This document shows, one piece after another, positions 48,982-58,399 of a stretch of DNA of 64,000 nt; the stretch's first letter is position 1; every line of letters begins with the position of its first letter. A program made the translations under genes and the position numbers. The notes below the pieces were generated by a model that worked only from the letters and a program-made list of their open reading frames with translations, was not told the DNA's origin and ran no database searches. Where the stretch lies: the NCBI RefSeq assembly GCF_000143825.1, contig NZ_CM000961.1, positions 372,001-436,000 of the forward strand. The letters are read 5' to 3'. This DNA comes from Corynebacterium genitalium ATCC 33030 (GTDB taxonomy: Bacteria > Actinomycetota > Actinomycetes > Mycobacteriales > Mycobacteriaceae).

Positions 48982-49778
48982 CCTGCCGCCCTCCCGATGA
49001 TCGCCTGCGACGTAGCGAACCCGGCGCAGACGAGCGCCGTTCCCACCAGCAGCAACAGGCCGCCGAGCCCTCCGCCGGTGAGTAGGGCCACCGGACGGGC
49101 ACCCATTGCTTGCCCCATGAGGATCCCCGCGAGCGGCAGTACAGACAGAACCACTGCGGTTGCCCGAGGACCCGCCAGCGCCGCCGTAGTAGCGTTGCGG
49201 TGCCGCACAGCGTTGTCCAGGCGGGACCGCGCGCTGCCGAGCAGGTCCGCAACGGGAATGCCCAGCTTGGCCGACAAGCCCCACAGGACACCGACATCCC
49301 GCAGCTCAGGCAGGGGTGACGCTGCCAGGATCGCCGCACCCGACCCGCCGCTTCTCGTGTGGGCGGCCACACGGCGCAGCTCGCTGGCAAGGTCTGCTGG
49401 AGCGTTGTCGGCGGTCTGCTCGGCGGCCCGGGCGCATGCCTCGGCTACGCTCGATCCAGCGCGTAAGGCTGCGACCAAGTGGCCGAGGTAGCCGGCAGCG
49501 GCAACGGCACGGTCGTGGTGGGCGCGGCGCCGGCGGGCCGCCACCACCGAGTGGATGGCTGTCGCCCCGGCGACACACACGCTGAGCATCAGCGTCGCCC
49601 GGTCCGTCGCGAGCACTGCGAGCACAGCCACCACACCACCGATCCCCACCAAGGGACGCAGGGCCGCCTGAGTCATCGGGGCGGATCTTTGACCGATGCG
49701 CAGTGCAGGACGCGCAGGCGGCACGCACAGGGCCAGGGCGAGCAGCAGCGCAGCCGGCCACGAAATCACTGAGATCAC
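48978..49778 (-). CDS. TadB-like membrane protein (type II secretion F)
   Basis: A 266-residue inner-membrane platform protein with membrane segments near residues 5-20, 40-75 and at the C terminus, and the secretion F-type helical core. The GTG at 49778 overlaps the tadA stop in a GTGA arrangement, so I chose it rather than the upstream in-frame ATG. It partners TadC to anchor the ATPase. Confidence 0.75.
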   Translation of the reverse strand: MISVISWPAALLLALALCVPPARPALRIGQRSAPMTQAALRPLVGIGGVVAVLAVLATDRATLMLSVCVAGATAIHSVVAARRRRAHHDRAVAAAGYLGHLVAALRAGSSVAEACARAAEQTADNAPADLASELRRVAAHTRSGGSGAAILAASPLPELRDVGVLWGLSAKLGIPVADLLGSARSRLDNAVRHRNATTAALAGPRATAVVLSVLPLAGILMGQAMGARPVALLTGGGLGGLLLLVGTALVCAGFATSQAIIGRAAG

Positions 49779-50920
49779 GGCTGCACCCCCAGTTCGGTGC
49801 AAAGCTCCCGGTACCCGTCGCGCTGCCCGGCGCGCGAATCCCACACGACCCGCGGCACCACCGGGTTGCCTTCCAGCACACCGATCTGGTGGACAATGCG
49901 TCGGCCGTCGCTCTCCCGGCGCATCACGATCACCACATCCACCGCCGCTGCCAGCTGCGAGTGCAGCGCTTCCCAGTCGAGCCCGCCGAGCACCGCCAAC
50001 GCTTCCAACCGGGCGGGCACCTCATCGATGGAGTTGGCGTGGACAGTCCCCGCACCCCCGTCATGGCCTGTGTTCAGCGCGGCGAGAAGATCGACAACCT
50101 CCGCTCCACGGATCTCCCCCACCACGATCCGGTCGGGCCGCATGCGCAGAGCCTGTCGCAGCAGGTCAGCAATGGTGATCTCACCTGCGCCTTCCGTGTT
50201 CTTCCCGCGCGAGGTCAGGTTGACCACGTGCGGGTGCGCCGGAGTCAGCTCCACAGTGTCCTCGATCGCGATTATGCGCTCGTGCTGCGCGACCTGCGCG
50301 AGCATGGCCGCCAGCAGCGTCGTCTTGCCTGTCCCGGTGCCACCGACAACGAGAAAAGCTTTTCGCTTATCGACGACTCCCCTCAGCACCGCCTCCCTTT
50401 CCCCATCCACAGCCCCAGAGGAACGCAGCTGGTCCAACGTGGCCGTCTTGCTGCGCAACACGCGCAGGGAAATGCAGGTGCCGCCCGCGGAGGTGGGGGC
50501 GAGGATGGCGTGGAAGCGTAAGACGGTGCCGTCGACACGCGAAAGGTGCCCGTCGGCGTATGGCTTCGCGCTGTCGAGGCGGCACCCGCAACTGGCGGCT
50601 AGGCGCGTGGCTAGGCGGCGCACCGCATCGTCGGTACCCAAGCTCATGTCTGCGCGCTCCAGCCCACTGCCGCGGTCGAAGAAGATGTCATCGGGGCCGT
50701 TGACGCAGATGTCGGTGACCCCGTCGATGGCGAGCAATGTTTCGAGCGGCCCTGCTCCCGTCGTTTCGTCGCGCAGAGCACGCATGATGTCCAGCACGTC
50801 GAGGTCGCTGATGACCACCGCCTCTTCACGGATGAGACCCGCGAGTTCGGCCGGTGACGTGATTGACGGGTCGTCGGCGAGGCGGCGTTGCACGGCGGCG
50901 ATGATGTCTGCGCGCTCCAT
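49775..50920 (-). CDS. tadA: Pilus assembly ATPase TadA (CpaF/VirB11-like)
   Basis: A 381-residue hexameric ATPase driving pilus extension. The Walker A motif is GGTGTGKTTL. The Asp box has IAIEDTVEL, the His box is in RPDRIVVGEIRG, and the LAALNTGHDGGAGTVHANS segment is typical of the CpaF family. The ATG at 50920 overlaps the previous stop as TAATG. The downstream overlap with TadB is GTGA. A copy of the 11-bp motif is inside the gene. Confidence 0.93.
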   Translation of the reverse strand: MERADIIAAVQRRLADDPSITSPAELAGLIREEAVVISDLDVLDIMRALRDETTGAGPLETLLAIDGVTDICVNGPDDIFFDRGSGLERADMSLGTDDAVRRLATRLAASCGCRLDSAKPYADGHLSRVDGTVLRFHAILAPTSAGGTCISLRVLRSKTATLDQLRSSGAVDGEREAVLRGVVDKRKAFLVVGGTGTGKTTLLAAMLAQVAQHERIIAIEDTVELTPAHPHVVNLTSRGKNTEGAGEITIADLLRQALRMRPDRIVVGEIRGAEVVDLLAALNTGHDGGAGTVHANSIDEVPARLEALAVLGGLDWEALHSQLAAAVDVVIVMRRESDGRRIVHQIGVLEGNPVVPRVVWDSRAGQRDGYRELCTELGVQP

Positions 50921-51984
50921 TAGCTCGCCGCCTTCAAAATCGTTCGAGCTGCCGCGGTGAGTGATCGCGGCAGGCGTTCCGGCAACCCGCCGACTTCGAC
51001 TGCGCGGACGAGCTTCGGCACGTGTTTGACTTCCGCCACCACCTCCGTGTTGGTCACGTTCTCCATCTCCTCGGCGGTCATCCCGGACCAACCGCGGTGC
51101 CGCAGCACAATGGACACGGGAATGTTCGCGCCCCGGCATTCCGCGGCGATGAGCGCGGCGGCAGCGGCCGCCCGGACCTCTGCCGGCGCAAGGATGAACG
51201 CGTGGTCGCACCGGTTGGGCAGCCCGTCTGCAGGCGCGTCAACGACGGTCAGTCCGCCCGTGCCCAGCGCTGTGACTACCCGGTCGAGATCCCCTGCGGC
51301 CACGCGGCTAATCCCCGCCGCTTCGGGCACGACCGTCCGGGCCCCGGTGAGCACCCCGATCCCATCCTTCGTCACCGGCAGTGCCTGGCGCAGTTGGGAC
51401 CGGTCCACACTGCCTTGGCCGATGTCGAGGTCACCCCAGCGCGCACCGACAACGTCCTCGACGCCGAGTAACAAGTCGATCCCGCCGGAGTAACGGTGGG
51501 CGTCGACGATAACGGGTTGTACCTCCGTCGACGCTGTGCGGGCAACGGCCGCCGCGAAGGTGGACGTTCCCGCACCACCAGCCGCGCCGATGAACGTCAG
51601 TACTGTGCCCGTCGTCGCAGTGCGGGCACTGGCAACCCCGGTTGCCGCGCGCAGTGCTAACTTCCCAATCGCTCCGAGGAGGTCGGCAGCCTCCGCCGGC
51701 AGCGCGAATGAATCGGCCGCGCCCGGTGGAGCCTTGTCGGTTGTTCCACCGGTGGTGTCGCTGCGCAGGTGGAACACTCCGTGGCGCTCGGGAAGGCCGG
51801 TGAGGGCGGGGAGGTTCTCGTCGTCGATAAGCACGGCGAAGGCGCGGGAGTGGTGGCGGGTGATGTCGGCGGGACTGTGGGCGTCGATCAATGGGCGGCC
51901 CGTTGCGGCCGCGAGGTGCGTTGCCTCGGGGTGCACGATCGGGTCGCCGACGGCGATGAGGATGGGTGCTGTGTCGCTGCGCAT
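50920..51984 (-). CDS. CpaE/TadZ-like ParA-family protein (Ssd-type, Rv3660c-like)
   Basis: A 354-residue protein. Residues 1-95 form a degenerate receiver-like domain; the rest is a ParA/MinD-like ATPase domain with a modified Walker A (GAAGGAGTSTFAAAVA) and the VIVDAHRYSG strand. Such proteins place the Tad machine or affect septum-site choice. It is the first gene of the operon. The IS3 element sits 166 bp upstream, and no strong promoter is evident between them. Confidence 0.8.
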   Translation of the reverse strand: MRSDTAPILIAVGDPIVHPEATHLAAATGRPLIDAHSPADITRHHSRAFAVLIDDENLPALTGLPERHGVFHLRSDTTGGTTDKAPPGAADSFALPAEAADLLGAIGKLALRAATGVASARTATTGTVLTFIGAAGGAGTSTFAAAVARTASTEVQPVIVDAHRYSGGIDLLLGVEDVVGARWGDLDIGQGSVDRSQLRQALPVTKDGIGVLTGARTVVPEAAGISRVAAGDLDRVVTALGTGGLTVVDAPADGLPNRCDHAFILAPAEVRAAAAAALIAAECRGANIPVSIVLRHRGWSGMTAEEMENVTNTEVVAEVKHVPKLVRAVEVGGLPERLPRSLTAAARTILKAAS

Positions 51985-52149
51985 GGCTTCACTGTGAGCG
52001 CTGCCAACCCCCAGCTCAAGCGGTTGCTTTCGGCCCTGTGGACAACCCCCGTTTTCGCGGACGTGTCACCATTTTTCTGTGGATAGATCTGGCGCTTACC
52101 GCGCATTGTGCGCACTGCAGTGACCACAACTAAGGGGCCAGGGAACCGG

Positions 52150-53629
52150 CGGGTTAAACGACAAAAGGGGATGCGGACGGAATCTTGGAGGATTCCATCA
52201 TGAACCGCTCATACACCAAGGAGCAGCGACGCAGAGCTCTGCAGGTTTACAAGCGCACTCAATCGGTGACCAAGACCGTCCGTGAACTTGGTTATCCAGG
52301 GCGATGGACGCTGTACAAATGGTTGCGTGAACCCGCCAAACCTGGTCGACCCCGCAAACAGTCAAAAACATTGACCCGCTACCCGTTTGAGGTCAAGCTT
52401 CGTGCTGTTGAGCTCTTCAACGCTGGTTGGAGGCCAGCTGACATCGCTGTGGAATGCGAGCTGCGCTCAAAGATGAGTGTCTATTCTTGGGCACAACGCC
52501 ACCGTGAAGAGGGAAAATGGGGTTTGATGTCGAAAAGAGAACGCAAAGAGCACACTCGCATGCCCACCCGAGCAGCATTCGAGAAATCATTAGCCGATGA
52601 TCCTGCAGAACTGAAAAAGCAAATGGCTCAACTGCTCGTTGACAAGGCTGTTTTGGAAAAGGAGCTGGAACTTGTAAAAAAAGACGTCAGCGTCATCCCG
52701 GGTCAGCTCAGCAATAAGCACAAGGCTGAAGTGGTTGACGCGTTACGCGGCGAGTTTCCGTTATCTATGCTGCTTGCTGCTATTGATCTTGCGGCATCAA
52801 GCTTCTACTACCAACTCCAACAGCGATTTGCTCCGGATAAGCACGCGCGTATCCGCGAATTGCTTCATGAGATTAGTTCTGAGTCGAATAACACCTACGG
52901 CTATCGCCGACTTTGGTGGGAACTGCGCCATCGCGGGATCGTTATCAGTGAGAAGGTCGTCCGCCGTCTCATGCACGAAGAGGGAATTCGTCCCTGGTTC
53001 CCGAAACGAAAGTGGCGTTACTCCAGCTATCAAGGGGAAATTTCTCCCGCACCACCTAACCTGGTGAACCGCAATTTTCATGCTGAGCATCCAAATCGGT
53101 TGTGGCTGACTGACATCAGTGTTTTCGCTACTAACCAAGGTCGCGTGTACCTGTCTGCCATCATCGACTGTTTTGACGGGAAGGTCGTGGCAGCAAAAAC
53201 AAGTGTTCATCCCACCATGGAGTTAGCAGAAGAAACTTTGTACGCAGCAATCGCAACCGAAAAGCCGGCAATGGATGGCTCCTTGGTGATTCACTCAGAC
53301 CGCGGAGCACATTATCGAGGCAGCAGCTGGCGAAGTATGACCGAGAAGTTCGGAATACTTCGCTCGATGTCGAAGAAAGGTTGTAGCCCCGACAATGCAG
53401 CATGCGAGGGGTTCTTCGGCCGAATGAAAAACGAAATGTACTACGGCAGAACCTGGCAGAACCCCCAAGAGCTCAAAGAAGCAATCGCGACATACATTGA
53501 GTTCTACAACGATCACCGAATCAAGATCAGCCTCGATGGTTTGAGCATTGCCGAATACCGAAAAGTCAATGTAGCGTGAGATTGAAACTGTCCAAAAAAC
53601 GTCCGCATCCTCTTTTGTCGTTTAACCCG
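52150..53629 (+). mobile_element. IS3-family insertion sequence, complete
   Basis: A 1,480-bp element bounded by 30-bp inverted repeats: left 52150-52179 (starting CGGGTTAAACGACAAAAG) and right 53600-53629 (complement), with one mismatch. It carries one transposase gene filling the interior. The exact outer border and target duplication are uncertain; AACCGG-like bases flank both ends. It is AT-richer than the surroundings and holds no copy of the 11-bp motif. It lies between the Tad operon and the HAD gene, which are adjacent in M. tuberculosis (Rv3660c/Rv3661). Confidence 0.93.
52200..53579 (+). CDS. IS3-family transposase, single ORF
   Basis: A 459-residue transposase. The N-terminal 110 residues hold two helix-turn-helix domains (TKTVRELGYPGRWTLYKWL and the second with PADIAVECELRSKMSVYSW). 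A coiled coil (KKQMAQLLVDKAVLEKELELVK) is followed by the HTH_21 region and the rve integrase core with DDE residues in LWLTDISV, VIHSDRGAHY and NAACEGFFGRMKNE. The OrfA and OrfB parts are continuous, without the -1 frameshift usual in IS3. The start at 52200 has GGAGG at good spacing. The gene is intact, so the element may be active. Confidence 0.95.
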   Translation: MNRSYTKEQRRRALQVYKRTQSVTKTVRELGYPGRWTLYKWLREPAKPGRPRKQSKTLTRYPFEVKLRAVELFNAGWRPADIAVECELRSKMSVYSWAQRHREEGKWGLMSKRERKEHTRMPTRAAFEKSLADDPAELKKQMAQLLVDKAVLEKELELVKKDVSVIPGQLSNKHKAEVVDALRGEFPLSMLLAAIDLAASSFYYQLQQRFAPDKHARIRELLHEISSESNNTYGYRRLWWELRHRGIVISEKVVRRLMHEEGIRPWFPKRKWRYSSYQGEISPAPPNLVNRNFHAEHPNRLWLTDISVFATNQGRVYLSAIIDCFDGKVVAAKTSVHPTMELAEETLYAAIATEKPAMDGSLVIHSDRGAHYRGSSWRSMTEKFGILRSMSKKGCSPDNAACEGFFGRMKNEMYYGRTWQNPQELKEAIATYIEFYNDHRIKISLDGLSIAEYRKVNVA

Positions 53630-53667
53630 AACCGGCCGCTGCGGCGACAGCATGCGGAGAGAATAAG

Positions 53668-53709
53668 AGACGGCCCGCGCTATCGGGGGGGGGTGCGCGG
53701 GCCGTCTTA
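53668..53709. terminator. GC-rich hairpin after the IS element
   Basis: A 12-bp stem, AGACGGCCCGCG with CGCGGGCCGTCT, has a loop containing G9. It may terminate IS transcription or be the former end of a chromosomal transcript. 53630-53913 otherwise holds no gene that I can see. Confidence 0.65.
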
Positions 53710-53913
53710 CCCGGCCACAGGGGGGGATCGGGCCGGGGCCGGCCGCACTGTATATCGGGGCCGTGCAGATCTGATTATGGCATATAAATTCGATTCTGCA
53801 CAAGACCCAAACTCAGATAGTTCGAAAAATATTTCGAAGCCCCCGTACAAACGCATGTGAGCTGGCTGTTTTCCGCGGCAAGTTGGGCAGTTTGTGGATG
53901 TAGAATCATTCGC

Positions 53914-54771
53914 ATGACAGATACTGGCCCGGATCACAGCGCCGCAGCGTCACCAGCGTCACCGCAACGCGTCGGCGAAGGCACGGGTGAGCGCGTGGCC
54001 GCGTTCTTCGACTTGGACAAAACAATCATCGCCACCTCGTCGGCCTACGCCTTCGGCCGCGGGTTCATGGACAACGGGTTGATCACACGCCAGGAGGCGT
54101 TAGAGCTCTACCTGTCCAAGACGTCGTATATGTTCTCCGGCCACTCCAGTGCGAAGATGGATGCGACCCGCGACCGCATGGCGGCGATGGTGAAGGGCTG
54201 GCCAGTCGAGCAAGTGCGCGACGTCGTTGCCGACACCATGGCGAGCGTGGTCACCCCAGCGATTTACTCCGAGGCCCGGGAACTCATCGACTACCACCGC
54301 GCGCAGGGCCACGACCTGGTCATCCTGTCCGCATCCGCGTCCATCCTGGTGGAGCCGATCGCGGCAGAGTTGGGCATCGAGACAATTGTGGCAACTCAGG
54401 CGGAGGTCAAAGACGGGAAGCTCACCGGTGAGATCACCCACTATCTCAAGGGCGACGCGAAGGCGGATGCGGTGCGGCGCCTCGCCGACGAGCGCGGGTA
54501 TGACCTTGCGCGCAGCTACGCGTACTCCGATTCGCTTACCGACGTCCCCATGCTCGCGATGGTCGGCCACCCCGTCGCCGTGAACCCCGACCGGGGGCTG
54601 CGCAAGCATGCGGCAGCAAACGGGTGGGACATCCGCAGCTTCAAGAACCCGGAGCCCCTCTTCCCCTCCCCCGGCGCGAAGGAGATCGGTATCGGCGCCG
54701 GCATGGTCGCCAGCGTCGCCGCCCTGACTGCTTTCGGCGTGTGGCTAGCCCAGCGCCGCAAGAGCGCTTAA
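53914..54771 (+). CDS. HAD-IB family hydrolase
   Basis: A 285-residue HAD phosphatase of the SerB-like IB group, related to Rv3661. Motif I is AAFFDLDKT, motif II ILSASAS and motif IV YSDSLTDVPML. Residues 260-280 form a hydrophobic helix (VASVAALTAFGVWL), a possible membrane anchor. The ATG lies 7 nt after TAGAAT, so it is likely leaderless; the frame is open further upstream but lacks a signal. Substrate unknown. Confidence 0.88.
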   Translation: MTDTGPDHSAAASPASPQRVGEGTGERVAAFFDLDKTIIATSSAYAFGRGFMDNGLITRQEALELYLSKTSYMFSGHSSAKMDATRDRMAAMVKGWPVEQVRDVVADTMASVVTPAIYSEARELIDYHRAQGHDLVILSASASILVEPIAAELGIETIVATQAEVKDGKLTGEITHYLKGDAKADAVRRLADERGYDLARSYAYSDSLTDVPMLAMVGHPVAVNPDRGLRKHAAANGWDIRSFKNPEPLFPSPGAKEIGIGAGMVASVAALTAFGVWLAQRRKSA

Positions 54772-54912
54772 GGCCTAGCGTTACCTACGTCACGCACTCA
54801 GCGGGAATGTCATATACAGTAGACTTCCGTTGAGATAGGTTGAAAAAGCTCAAAGCAAGGTTGAGAATCTGCCTGCAATGGGCGGGGCCCACCCGAGGAA
54901 GGTTTTAGAACA

Positions 54913-55491
54913 GTGAGCAACGACGGGATGTACACCAGCGGATCGACCAGCTACAAGGCAAAGATCGATTCCATCCCCCTGCGCGACACGGACGTGACGC
55001 AGCCGGGCGCGGACTCTTTGGGCACCCTGGTGTCCAACGCCACCGAGCAGGTTTCCAGCCTTGTCCGAAACGAGATTGAGCTGGCTAAGACCGAGGTTGT
55101 CGGTGAGGCTAAGAAGGCAGCGATCGGCAGCGGCATGCTCGTCGCCGCTGGTGTGATTGCACTGTTTTCCACCTTCTTCTTTTTCTTCTTCCTGGCCAAG
55201 CTGATTGCCATCTGGACGAATGACGCATGGGGCTTCGGCATCGTCTTCCTGCTCATGCTCATCACCGCAGGCATCCTCGCCCTGGTGGGCGTGAAGCGCT
55301 TCCAGGCGATGAAGAAGCCGGAGAAGACCATCCAGTCCGTCAACGAGCTCAAGGGCCTCGTCCCGGGCCAGGCACAGAAGAACCTGGAGAAGGACACCTC
55401 CGAGCTGTACACCTCCTACGGCACCGGCACCACTGTTCCGGCTGGCTACCCCACCGCGCAGGGCACCGGCTCCACCAAGGTGACCGACTAA
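54913..55491 (+). CDS. Holin-X (phage holin superfamily III) family membrane protein
   Basis: A 192-residue protein with an amphipathic N-terminal helix (LVRNEIELAKTEVVGEAKKAA), two membrane helices (residues 76-100 and 110-130) and a Gly/Thr-rich tail. This is the pattern of the actinobacterial DUF1469/holin-X family, which is chromosomal and not truly phage-derived. The GTG start has a GAGGAAGG ribosome site at a distance of about 12. A terminator follows. Confidence 0.8.
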   Translation: MSNDGMYTSGSTSYKAKIDSIPLRDTDVTQPGADSLGTLVSNATEQVSSLVRNEIELAKTEVVGEAKKAAIGSGMLVAAGVIALFSTFFFFFFLAKLIAIWTNDAWGFGIVFLLMLITAGILALVGVKRFQAMKKPEKTIQSVNELKGLVPGQAQKNLEKDTSELYTSYGTGTTVPAGYPTAQGTGSTKVTD

Positions 55492-55515
55492 GTACCGCTT
55501 AATTTTTAGCTGTTT

Positions 55516-55540
55516 AGCCCGCGCATTGTCGCGGGCTTTT
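55516..55540 (+). terminator. Terminator after the holin-X gene
   Basis: A perfect 8-bp stem AGCCCGCG / CGCGGGCT with a 6-nt loop and a T4 tail; a copy of the 11-bp motif begins at 55542. Confidence 0.9.
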
Positions 55541-55559
55541 CGCTTATCGACGCACCCCC

Positions 55560-56477
55560 ATGAAACAACCCATCTCCCCGAACACTGTCGCCCTTCCCGG
55601 CCCGTTTGAGCACGTCATGCTGCACACCCGCGGCATTCGTCTGCACGCAGTTGTCGCCGGGGATCCGCGCGACCCGCTCGTGTTGCTCATTCATGGCACA
55701 TTCGGAGCGTGGCTGGACTTCCGCCACGTGATTGAACCGTTAGCTCAGGAGGGGTTCCACGTCGCGGCCGTGGACATGCGCGGTTACGGGATGTCGGACA
55801 AGCCCCCGTCGCGCCCCGGCGACGATACGTTGTTGGCCGTCGGGGACATCGACGGCATGATCACCGCCCTCGGGCACGAGCGCGCGCACCTTGTCGGCCA
55901 TGACACTGGAGGGGCGTTGAGCTGGGTGTATTCGGCCGCTTACCCGCACCGAGTCGACAGTCTCGTCGCAGTGTCGGCAGCCCACCCCTACGATCTGCGC
56001 AGCTACATGCGCCGGCGGCCATGGCAGTTGATCTACATGACCACGCGCGTGGCTATCGGACGCCTCCCCAGCTGGTTCCTGCGCTGGTTCGCCGGGGCAA
56101 TTCCGCAGGTGTGGCGCAGCGAGCTGACCATCAACACCCAGCCGGGTTTCCACCGGTCCGACGCGTTCACTGAGACCCTCGCTCTGCGCGTGCAGGCCGC
56201 CAGCATCCACAACGCACTGCGCGGGATCATTCACAACTCCCGCATGCTCACACCGAAACTCATCTCGCTGCCGAACAAAGCCAATGCCAACGCGCCAACC
56301 CTCGCTCCTGTGCTGCTCATCCACCCGCCCCAAGACGTGTGGACGCGTATCGACGAACTCTCCAGCGCCCGCACCCGCGGCCCCCTGGCCCGCACGAGCA
56401 TCCCCGGGGCGAAGAACGTGCCCCACGTGGAGAATCCACAGGGCTTCGTCGAGGCCCTCACGAACTTTCTCTCGTGA
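55560..56477 (+). CDS. Alpha/beta-hydrolase (epoxide hydrolase-like)
   Basis: A 305-residue alpha/beta hydrolase. The nucleophile elbow GHDTGGALSW contains Asp, as in epoxide hydrolases and dehalogenases, after the oxyanion motif HGTFGAW. The His is in the C-terminal KNVPHVENP segment. No signal peptide. Substrate unknown. It is convergent with marP, 3 bp apart. Confidence 0.85.
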   Translation: MKQPISPNTVALPGPFEHVMLHTRGIRLHAVVAGDPRDPLVLLIHGTFGAWLDFRHVIEPLAQEGFHVAAVDMRGYGMSDKPPSRPGDDTLLAVGDIDGMITALGHERAHLVGHDTGGALSWVYSAAYPHRVDSLVAVSAAHPYDLRSYMRRRPWQLIYMTTRVAIGRLPSWFLRWFAGAIPQVWRSELTINTQPGFHRSDAFTETLALRVQAASIHNALRGIIHNSRMLTPKLISLPNKANANAPTLAPVLLIHPPQDVWTRIDELSSARTRGPLARTSIPGAKNVPHVENPQGFVEALTNFLS

Positions 56478-56480
56478 GCG

Positions 56481-57668
56481 TCATGCCACGCATGCTTGCG
56501 TATCGACGCCCGCGGTCAACCCCACGTACTCCCCCACCACACGCTGCACCTGGTCCATGGTGAGCGCGAAACCAGTCTCGGAGCCGTCGACAGCCGTGCC
56601 GAAAATGACCCCGACCACGGCGCCGTCGGGCGCGATCACCGGGCCGCCGGAGTTGCCGGGGCGTACGTCCCCGCGCAGCGTGTAGGCCTCCCGCTCCGTG
56701 CGCCCGGTGGCGTAAATGTCCGGACCGGAGACCATGATCCGATCCCGCACGCGAGCCGGGGACGCCGTGAACGGGTTGGTGCCGGGATAGCCCAGGACCA
56801 CGACATCATCGCCGGTATGGGCTGGGTCCTGCGCGATCCGCATCGGCTCAATGCCTAGGTTCGGGATGTGGAGGACCGCGAGATCCACCTCCGGGTCGAA
56901 GAACACCACGGTGGCCTGTTTGACCCCTACCACGGTGTCCAGTTCGACCTCGTCGGTGCCGGCAACGACGTGGGCGTTGGTGATCACGTAGTCCGGTGCG
57001 GCCACGAACCCGGAGCCCGACATGTGCCTGCTGCAGCTTGTCGAGTCCCCCAGGACATGCACCACCCCGGCGCGCGCCGCGTCAATGGCGGCCGGGTCGA
57101 CCGCCTCCGGATTCACGGCCTCAACGTCTGCGCCCGCCCCTTGGAAGGGGGAGACTAAGGGGGGCAGGCCGGTGACGTCGATAAGCGCGGCGATATGCTC
57201 AGGCACCTTGTTGGCCCAGCTCGGTGCGACGCTGTCGATGGCGGTGAGCACGCGGGATTCCCGCACGCCTTTACCCAGCGAGCCACCGGCGTTGGCGGCC
57301 ACCGGGATGGCCACGAGCCACACCATCACCACCGCGATGACCAGCTGCAACAATGCGCCCACTGCGGAGTCCCACCGCTGGGTCGTTTTGGAGCGCATCC
57401 GTTCCCGCAGCCCAGAACCGACTGTTGTGCCCACGATGTTTCCCAGCGCGACGAAGAGCACCACCGTGGCCAGCAAAAGGAGCACGCGAATGCTGGTGAC
57501 ATCCGCAAGGTCCACGACGAAGGCCGACACCACGATGCCCACGATCAGACCCGCGGCAATTCCCAGCGCGGCGAATCCGGCCGAGAAGGCACCATGCCGC
57601 CAGCCGCTGCGCAGCGACGCTAGGAAAATGACGCCAAGGAACACGTCTACAAGGATCGCTGCGGTCAC
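56481..57668 (-). CDS. marP: MarP-type membrane serine protease (CvpA plus trypsin-like)
   Basis: A 395-residue protein of the Rv3671c/MarP type, which protects mycobacteria against acid and oxidation. Residues 1-130 have four membrane helices of the CvpA family. The periplasmic chymotrypsin-like domain has the triad His in ITNAHVV, Asp in EVDLAVL and Ser in RPGNSGGP. Two Cys (TSC near the domain start and QAC near the C terminus) match the regulatory disulfide of the homolog. Its GTG start overlaps the nudix stop as TAGTG. Confidence 0.9.
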   Translation of the reverse strand: MTAAILVDVFLGVIFLASLRSGWRHGAFSAGFAALGIAAGLIVGIVVSAFVVDLADVTSIRVLLLLATVVLFVALGNIVGTTVGSGLRERMRSKTTQRWDSAVGALLQLVIAVVMVWLVAIPVAANAGGSLGKGVRESRVLTAIDSVAPSWANKVPEHIAALIDVTGLPPLVSPFQGAGADVEAVNPEAVDPAAIDAARAGVVHVLGDSTSCSRHMSGSGFVAAPDYVITNAHVVAGTDEVELDTVVGVKQATVVFFDPEVDLAVLHIPNLGIEPMRIAQDPAHTGDDVVVLGYPGTNPFTASPARVRDRIMVSGPDIYATGRTEREAYTLRGDVRPGNSGGPVIAPDGAVVGVIFGTAVDGSETGFALTMDQVQRVVGEYVGLTAGVDTQACVA

Positions 57669-58399
57669 TAGAAACCGTGCCCTTCACCGTTGCGCGACGA
57701 GCGCAAGGCATGCCGCAGGTCGACAGCATCCTTGTGCTCCCAGGGTTCCTCCCACCCGGCCTCGCGGATCATGACCGACAGCAGCGAGGCGGTGAACCCC
57801 CACACCACGTAGCCGTGGAGCTCGAAGGCGGGCCCGGACCAGCCCAACCGGGTGACACGGAAGCGGTTGTCGGGGTTGATGAGGTGGCTGAGCGGGACGA
57901 AGAAGACATCGTCATTCTCATTGGGGCTTGCAGACCACACCTCCCCCGGCTCCTGCGCATACGCCAACACGGGGTTCACTGGGTTGCCCGATGGGCCCAC
58001 TGCGATGGTCTCAAGGACCGCCAGCGGCACGACGCGCTCGGGCTGCAGGCCCGTTTCCTCCCGGGCCTCACGCAGTGCCGCGTCGATCGGGCCGGAGTCC
58101 TGCCGGTCCACCTTCCCGCCAGGGAAGGCCATTTGGCCGGAGTGGTTCCGCAACGACGGCGTGCGGTGCGTGATGAGGATCTCTGCGTCATCCGGCAACG
58201 TCGCCGCCTCGGGATCACCCGTGAAGCACATGAGCACGGCTGCCCGCTTCGATTTCTGGGACGCAAACCGCATGTGGCCCTGCATCTTCGTGACCAAGCT
58301 GGCACTGCCCGGCGCGGACAGCTTGTGGGTCAGCGGGTCCAGCCACTGGGGCGCACGCTCCGGCTGCAGCATCGCGGACATCTCGGGAGTCTCAGACAT
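57668..58399 (-). CDS. Nudix hydrolase, CoA pyrophosphatase-like
   Basis: A 243-residue Nudix protein. The Nudix box is GGKVDRQDSGPIDAALREAREETGL, with the upstream LRNHSGQMAFPGG motif of the CoA-diphosphatase (NudL/PCD1) group. It lies in a tight string nth-tlpA-nudix-marP (stop/start overlaps), the order seen in M. tuberculosis Rv3671c-Rv3674c. Confidence 0.87.
   Translation of the reverse strand: MSETPEMSAMLQPERAPQWLDPLTHKLSAPGSASLVTKMQGHMRFASQKSKRAAVLMCFTGDPEAATLPDDAEILITHRTPSLRNHSGQMAFPGGKVDRQDSGPIDAALREAREETGLQPERVVPLAVLETIAVGPSGNPVNPVLAYAQEPGEVWSASPNENDDVFFVPLSHLINPDNRFRVTRLGWSGPAFELHGYVVWGFTASLLSVMIREAGWEEPWEHKDAVDLRHALRSSRNGEGHGF

Noticed and set aside
54913..55491. Prophage holin
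   Set aside because: The holin-X family is a common chromosomal actinobacterial membrane protein; no other phage genes surround it.
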